This document shows, piece by piece, positions 60,045 through 64,000 of a DNA stretch of 64,000 nt (position 1 is its first letter; each line of letters opens with the position of its first letter). The DNA lies in the NCBI GenBank assembly GCA_038209365.1, contig JBBQXS010000010.1:48660-112659 (forward strand). Direction: 5' to 3'. A program made the position numbers and the translations under genes. The notes under the pieces are model-generated. The model was not told where the DNA came from, searched no databases, and saw only the letters and a list, made by a program, of their open reading frames with translations. Origin of the DNA: DASQHW01 sp038209365. Its GTDB lineage: Bacteria; Actinomycetota; Acidimicrobiia; IMCC26256; PALSA-610.

Positions 60045-60438
60045 TCGCCGTTCCGTGCTCGGCGACTGGTACGACGAGGACGCGATACGCGTCGTCTCGG
60101 TCGGGCGCGGGTGCTCCCTCGTCGACGGGCGGCATTTTCTCGTGCTCAGCGTCGAGCTCTGGCTCGAGGCGATCGTCGTGCAGTTCGCACTCCGGCGAGT
60201 ACCCGGCTCGTACGACGAATCGCTCCCGATCGCGGTGGTGTCACTCGAGGACGACACCGGCTACCGGTACGCCGGTCTCGAACCCGCCGCCGACGACGTC
60301 GAGGCGCTGCCGCTCGCGATGGAGCCCGGCGCCGTCACTCGGTTGTCTCGCGAGTTCGCACCCGCGATCCGGCCCGAGATCACGACGCTGTACGTGAAGC
60401 CGGAGGGCGGGCCGACGATCCCCGTCGACCTGTACTGA
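60022..60438 (+). CDS. Hypothetical protein coupled to PhyH
   Basis: A 138-aa beta-rich protein of unknown family, starting (GTG) inside the end of the PhyH gene, so coupled. No membrane helix or Cys-pair. Possibly an accessory to the dioxygenase. Confidence 0.6.
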   Translation: MTSPSIADRRSVLGDWYDEDAIRVVSVGRGCSLVDGRHFLVLSVELWLEAIVVQFALRRVPGSYDESLPIAVVSLEDDTGYRYAGLEPAADDVEALPLAMEPGAVTRLSREFAPAIRPEITTLYVKPEGGPTIPVDLY

Positions 60439-60457
60439 TTTGTCGAGGCGTGCGTGG

Positions 60458-61336
60458 CTATTTCCTCGTGTCGTTGACCGGCGTGATGTACGACAGGACG
60501 AGGTCGATGTGGTCGAGGGGGAAGGCATGTCCGGCGTTGGGGACAAGCTTGACGTCGGCGTGTGGGATCAGTGTTTTGGCGCGGTTGACGAGCTCGTTTG
60601 CGTCGAACGGCTCCGTCTTGTCACCGACGAGAACCGCGGTGGGGACTGTGATCGAGCGAAGTTCGTCGTCGGGGAAGGGCAGGAGCCGAGGGATTCGAGG
60701 TGGATGGTTGATCTGCCCGTAGAGCGCGAGTCGGATGGCGCGTTTGTCGTAGAGGAGGGGCATCCGGAACCGTCTCGCCATCCATTGCCGCACGGGTGCG
60801 GGCGCACGCGCGCCAAGGAGGACCGGCACCCCCCACAGCATGAAGCGGAGCATGTGGAGTTCGGAGATGCCGACCGGATCCAGCAGCACGGTGGAGGCGA
60901 CGCGGGATGGCCGGCGAATCGCAAGGTTGAGTGCGAGCCATCCACCGAGCGAATGGCCGACGAGGTGGGCACGGTTGATACCCATGGCCGCGAGCGCATC
61001 GTCCAACGATTCGCCGAGATCGTCGGCCACGGCATACGGCACGCGCTGCACGCTGCGGCCGGCGTCGCCGAGGATGTCGATCGACCACACGTCGCGCCCT
61101 TCGAGTGCCTCGGCATAAGAGGCCCAGACCAGCGACGTGCCGCCGATGCCGTGGAGGAAGACGATCGGTTCGCCCGCGCCCGGCCACCGATACCCGCGGC
61201 TCGTACCGAGGCGGGTCTCGACGTCGACGGCGTGCGGACGGCGTGGATATTCGGCCCACAGCTCGTCCTCCATCGCCCGGAACCGGTGTTCGGCCTCCGG
61301 GCTGCGCCAGCGAGCGAGGTGTTGCCGTGCTTTCAT
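60458..61336 (-). CDS. Alpha/beta hydrolase
   Basis: A 292-aa hydrolase: PIVFLHGIGGTSLVW, LVGHSLGGWLALNLA, VGDKTEPFDAN and NAGHAFPLDH. Divergent from and probably controlled by the TetR protein at 61351; the start codon lies in the shared palindrome. Substrate unknown, probably an ester. Confidence 0.85.
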   Translation of the reverse strand: MKARQHLARWRSPEAEHRFRAMEDELWAEYPRRPHAVDVETRLGTSRGYRWPGAGEPIVFLHGIGGTSLVWASYAEALEGRDVWSIDILGDAGRSVQRVPYAVADDLGESLDDALAAMGINRAHLVGHSLGGWLALNLAIRRPSRVASTVLLDPVGISELHMLRFMLWGVPVLLGARAPAPVRQWMARRFRMPLLYDKRAIRLALYGQINHPPRIPRLLPFPDDELRSITVPTAVLVGDKTEPFDANELVNRAKTLIPHADVKLVPNAGHAFPLDHIDLVLSYITPVNDTRK

Positions 61337-61358
61337 GGTACATACGTATCATGAAAGC
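61329..61358. promoter_or_regulatory. 30-bp palindrome covering both divergent start codons (TetR operator candidate)
   Basis: The 30 bases are symmetric at 13 of 15 pairs about 61343/61344. Each arm ends in ATGAAAGC, the start of one of the two genes. Each gene has a TACRTA -10-like box six bases upstream (plus strand 61339-61344), so both mRNAs would be leaderless and overlap the operator. Confidence 0.75.
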
Positions 61359-61941
61359 GATGCCGAAGCGAGTAGATCATCAAGAGCGGCGACGCGAGAT
61401 CACCGACGCAGTCGTCCGCATCACTCTCAAGGGCGGACTCGCGGCCGCAACGTTCCGCGAAGTCGCGGCCGAGGCGGGCGTGTCGGTGCGCCTCGTGCAG
61501 TACTACTTCGGCACCAAGGACGAACTGCTGCTCGCAACGCAACGCGACGTCGCCCGCCGCTCGATCACGCGTCTTCGGGCGTGGGTGGCCGAGAGCGACG
61601 GTTCGCCGCGGGCGTGGCTTCGGGCGTTCATGGGATCGTTCATTCCGATCGACGACGAGAGCCGCGTCGCGATGCTCATGTACGTCGCGCTCCACACGGA
61701 GTCGCTCGTGAACCCGATGCTCGCCCGAGCCGAAGCGCTCGAAGTCCCTCGCACGATGCACCGGACGATCGCCGAACACCTACAACGAGGTCGACTTGTC
61801 AAAGGAGCCGACGTCCACCATGAAGCAGCAATCCTCACCGCACTCGTGCCCGCCCTTGGCCAGAACGTGCTCGACGGTGGCCTCCACCCCGACCAGGCGT
61901 TCGAGCTCATCGACTATGCGCTGGCACGAAGCCTCAGGTAA
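61351..61941 (+). CDS. TetR-family regulator
   Basis: A 196-aa TetR protein: HTH region EITDAVVRITLKGGLAAATFREVAAEAGVSVRLVQYYFGTKDEL. Ligand domain has TMHRTIAEHLQRG. Probably represses itself and the divergent hydrolase by binding the palindrome. Confidence 0.9.
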   Translation: MKAMPKRVDHQERRREITDAVVRITLKGGLAAATFREVAAEAGVSVRLVQYYFGTKDELLLATQRDVARRSITRLRAWVAESDGSPRAWLRAFMGSFIPIDDESRVAMLMYVALHTESLVNPMLARAEALEVPRTMHRTIAEHLQRGRLVKGADVHHEAAILTALVPALGQNVLDGGLHPDQAFELIDYALARSLR

Positions 61942-61983
61942 TCGACCCCGGCTGCCTTTATCTCGCCGCTCGACGACCTCCAG

Positions 61984-62337
61984 TCAGCCGAGCGTGACCG
62001 GGGCGCAGTCGTTGCCGCCGCCGGGCGCGGGGCGGTGGCGCACTGCCCGAGACGGCACGACGCGTACCGTCGATCCGTCGACCGAGGCTTGCCCGTCGAC
62101 GATCAGGGAGTAGTCGTCGGCGGTTGCCGGCGGCCACAACAACGAGACGTTCGGCCGGACCGCCGCGTTGGCGCACGACCCTTTTCCGGCGGCGCATGCG
62201 ACGACCCCGTCGTCGATCGACACCGTCACCGCGACGACGTGTGTGCTCGCGTCGTTGGTCACGGTCAACAGGTACGCGAACGGTGCCTGCTGTGACGCGA
62301 CGTCACGAAGCTCGTCCAACGAAACGGGAATGCTCAT
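61984..62337 (-). CDS. PPOX-like protein
   Basis: A 117-aa split-barrel-type protein (APFAYLLTVTNDASTHVVAVTVSIDDGVVAC; GKGSCANAAVRPNVSLLWPP). Cofactor uncertain. Starts three bases after the stop of the AlkB-type DNA-repair gene, forming an operon. Confidence 0.65.
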   Translation of the reverse strand: MSIPVSLDELRDVASQQAPFAYLLTVTNDASTHVVAVTVSIDDGVVACAAGKGSCANAAVRPNVSLLWPPATADDYSLIVDGQASVDGSTVRVVPSRAVRHRPAPGGGNDCAPVTLG

Positions 62338-62340
62338 CGC

Positions 62341-62994
62341 TCACCTCCGAGCGCGAGACGACTTCGAGAACTCACGCGGCGCGTAATAGCCCGGTGTCGT
62401 CTCGGGCCTGCCCCGCTTGGTCGTGTACCGCCATTGCGCGGAGATACGTCCCCGAACCGCGTGCCGCACCTTCGGCACCCCGTGGAGATAGTCGGCCTGG
62501 AAGCGTCCGCCGAAGACCATCAGGTCACCCGCTCCGGGGGCCAGATCTTGCGCCGTCGTCGGGTCGTGTGAGTTGCGCCGCTGGAGAAGGAACGGGCGTC
62601 GCGCGCCCGTCGTCAATATCGCGACCACGGTGTCGTCGAGCCATCGCATCTCGCGATCGCGGTGCATCGCGACGCTGTCGCGTGCATTTCGGTAGTACTG
62701 GAGCCCGAACCCGTCGAAGTGCACGTGGTAGCGCGCCTCGATCGCCTTCTGCACGTCGGCGAGCACCGGGTGATGTGGACTGCGGAGGGAACCGACCGCG
62801 CCGAGCCGCGGCTCCTCGACATGGCGCTCGTACCGCCAGACGCGCCCTTGCTGCCATGCGACCGTGGCCTCGAGGTGCGCGTACAACTCGTCGGCGGCGA
62901 GCAACCAACCCCGCGCGACGTCGACCCACGAACCGCCTTCGAGCTCGAGCCGCTCGAACGGCACGTCGACGTCGATGGCCGGTACCTTCGTCAC
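62341..62994 (-). CDS. alkB-like: AlkB-type alpha-ketoglutarate-dependent DNA/RNA demethylase
   Basis: A 217-aa AlkB-family dioxygenase: iron ligands in SVAMHRDREMRWL and ADYLHGVPKV, 2OG-binding Arg in RISAQWRYT. Repairs alkylated bases. Unrelated to the alkane hydroxylase AlkB at 8444. GTG start 62994. Confidence 0.85.
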   Translation of the reverse strand: MTKVPAIDVDVPFERLELEGGSWVDVARGWLLAADELYAHLEATVAWQQGRVWRYERHVEEPRLGAVGSLRSPHHPVLADVQKAIEARYHVHFDGFGLQYYRNARDSVAMHRDREMRWLDDTVVAILTTGARRPFLLQRRNSHDPTTAQDLAPGAGDLMVFGGRFQADYLHGVPKVRHAVRGRISAQWRYTTKRGRPETTPGYYAPREFSKSSRARR

Positions 62995-63073
62995 CGCTCG
63001 CAGGGTATCGATCGCCGGATCAGCCGACGGCCGCGTAGCACGGACGACCCGTGTCGGCGTCGGCGACGCCGCC

Positions 63074-63157
63074 CTACAGGTCCGCCACCTTCTGGCCCCG
63101 GTAGTACGCCGAGAACGGCGGAGCGCAGTTCGGGCGTGGGCACCAATCCCGACACAT
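63074..63157 (-). CDS. Possible 27-aa Cys-rich peptide
   Basis: A short frame MCRDWCPRPNCAPPFSAYYR-GQKVADL with C2-x3-C6-x4-C11, in the 203-base gap between the sulfotransferase and the AlkB-type gene. Composition is unlike noise, but nothing else supports it. Confidence 0.25.
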   Translation of the reverse strand: MCRDWCPRPNCAPPFSAYYRGQKVADL

Positions 63158-63197
63158 ATGTCGGACCTCGTGCTCACGGCATCTTCGTGTCGGTGAT

Positions 63198-63821
63198 TCA
63201 CGCTGGCTGATCGAGGCCCGTCCAGACCCGGAACTCGGCGGTGGAGTTCGCGTGCGGGAACGGCGTGTCGGGGACCGGGACACCGAGGAACTCACACAAC
63301 GGTGGCCAGCCGTCGACGACATCGAACACCAGCAAGGCCGACTCCGGCAGTGACGCGATCACATCGTTCTCGTGCGCACGCAGCACGCGGACGACGTGGT
63401 CGCGCGTCAAGTCGTTCCCGAACGTCTGCTCGAAGATCAGTCGGCGCAGTGCGACGCGCCAGCGCATGAGCTGCTCGTCGTCGCTCTCGGCACGGAGCGC
63501 TTCGAAGATCGTGTTCGCCATGCTCGCGTACCACGCGTCGGGGTCGCGTCGCGTGAGGACGACCTTGGCGTAGGGGTTCTCGACCTTCAACTGCTTCCAG
63601 AACGAGCACGCCGGCCAGTCGACCGTGGAGCGGTAGCCCGCGAACAAGGATTCGCTCTCGAGCGGCTCCCCTTGGATCGCGCGCGTCCAGGCGTCCACGT
63701 GACCCTCGTTCGCGTACGCCTCGATCATGTGATAACACGGCCCGAGGCCGAGCTGGTCGAGCGCCGCTTTGCACGACATCGTGCCGGTGCGACCGAACCC
63801 CGGCCCTATCACCTCGAGCAT
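63198..63821 (-). CDS. Sulfotransferase-family protein
   Basis: A 207-aa P-loop-like sulfotransferase: VIGPGFGRTGTMSCKAALDQ (PAPS 5'-phosphosulfate loop), YAKVVLTRRDPDAWYAS (3'-phosphate site). Members of this short group are widespread in actinobacteria; acceptor unknown. Confidence 0.8.
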   Translation of the reverse strand: MLEVIGPGFGRTGTMSCKAALDQLGLGPCYHMIEAYANEGHVDAWTRAIQGEPLESESLFAGYRSTVDWPACSFWKQLKVENPYAKVVLTRRDPDAWYASMANTIFEALRAESDDEQLMRWRVALRRLIFEQTFGNDLTRDHVVRVLRAHENDVIASLPESALLVFDVVDGWPPLCEFLGVPVPDTPFPHANSTAEFRVWTGLDQPA

Positions 63822-63858
63822 GGGTCGACGATAATGCGCCGCGTATCCCACGGGGCGT

Positions 63859-63899
63859 GGGGGGGGGGGGGGGACCCCCCCCCCCCCACCCCCCCCCCC
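63859..63899. repeat. G/C homopolymer runs near the window end
   Basis: Fifteen Gs, then A, thirteen Cs, A and eleven Cs. Such a G-run facing C-runs can fold back and is a typical place for assembly or base-calling error. The bases after it (63900-64000) carry no gene I can support. Confidence 0.7.
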
Positions 63900-64000
63900 A
63901 CAGGCACGTGGCCCCACCCCGCCGAGCTGCGCCCCCACGCGCTCGGTGCCCACCCAGCTCACCGCCCGACGACGCAGGGCGGCGCCCTGGTGGGGGGGTG

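Noticed and set aside
62341..63201. Extended 286-aa version of the AlkB-type demethylase
   Set aside because: The extra N-terminus is Arg/Thr-rich, lacks homology-like sequence and runs through the intergenic gap; the GTG at 62994 gives the usual AlkB length.

Overview
The window is a high-GC, gene-dense stretch of what looks like an actinobacterial chromosome, most likely an uncultured Acidimicrobiia-type or related soil/freshwater lineage. Support comes from frequent GTG/TTG starts with ATGA/GTGA overlaps, a complete conservon (NIT-domain kinase, roadblock, DUF742, small GTPase), luciferase-like and PPOX enzymes of the kind that use F420, a Rv2326c/Rv2325c-like ECF transporter fusion, and several 'GYWL' repeat and DUF1906-like secreted proteins. 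Taxonomy is inferred from gene content only. I saw no rRNA, tRNA, CRISPR array, transposase, phage gene or replication origin. The last 150 bases contain long G and C homopolymers and may be unreliable.

Layout. 10-2661 (minus): MauE-like/thioredoxin-like pair, lipoprotein hydrolase and a small protein. 2668-8064 (minus): a tightly overlapping aromatic-degradation operon (FAH-family hydrolase, MarR, extradiol dioxygenase, FAD monooxygenase, PPOX, amidohydrolase). Its leaderless promoter carries a perfect palindrome, presumably the MarR operator. 8108-11008: two related palindromic elements, each with two copies of a 39-nt unit, bracket a shortened AlkB alkane-monooxygenase remnant and a 690-aa fusion of two cyclic-nucleotide domains, a BFD-type [2Fe-2S] domain and a ferredoxin reductase. 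11023-15364: hydrolases, a long dCTP deaminase and a PIG-L deacetylase. 15434-20959: aldo/keto reductase, ECF transporter (T subunit plus an S-like/A/A fusion) and an HtrA-like protease. 21132-31819: redox enzymes, secreted proteins, a HEAGH putative metallopeptidase, an ASCH-like protein between two similar hairpins, a beta-propeller and a large membrane protein.

32042-36174 (plus): amidohydrolase, GYD protein and an ABC exporter with two permeases. 36182-41395: 'GYWL' repeat protein, EEP nuclease, PhyH dioxygenase, an AhpD-like protein, and a ResA/TlpA-like protein whose redox Cys codon is an in-frame TGA (predicted selenocysteine, motif WASW-U-GC). 41555-45822: conservon. 45826-51644: lipid kinase, alcohol dehydrogenase, CinA domain, a second ABC exporter, cold-shock protein. 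51635-57903 (minus): CorA-like transporter with a GQN signature, then a surface-glycan cluster with an unusual GT2-membrane-NodB fusion. 57992-63821: shikimate-kinase-like protein, GNAT, a second PhyH protein, a divergent hydrolase/TetR pair whose two start codons lie in one 30-bp palindrome, a DNA-repair-type AlkB and a sulfotransferase.

Much of the window is oxidative and redox metabolism (hydroxylases, ring-cleavage and PhyH dioxygenases, two aldo/keto reductases, nitroreductase, luciferase-like monooxygenase, a predicted selenoredoxin) mixed with envelope functions. Several divergent pairs have start codons only 14-30 bp apart, which fits the leaderless transcription common in actinobacteria.
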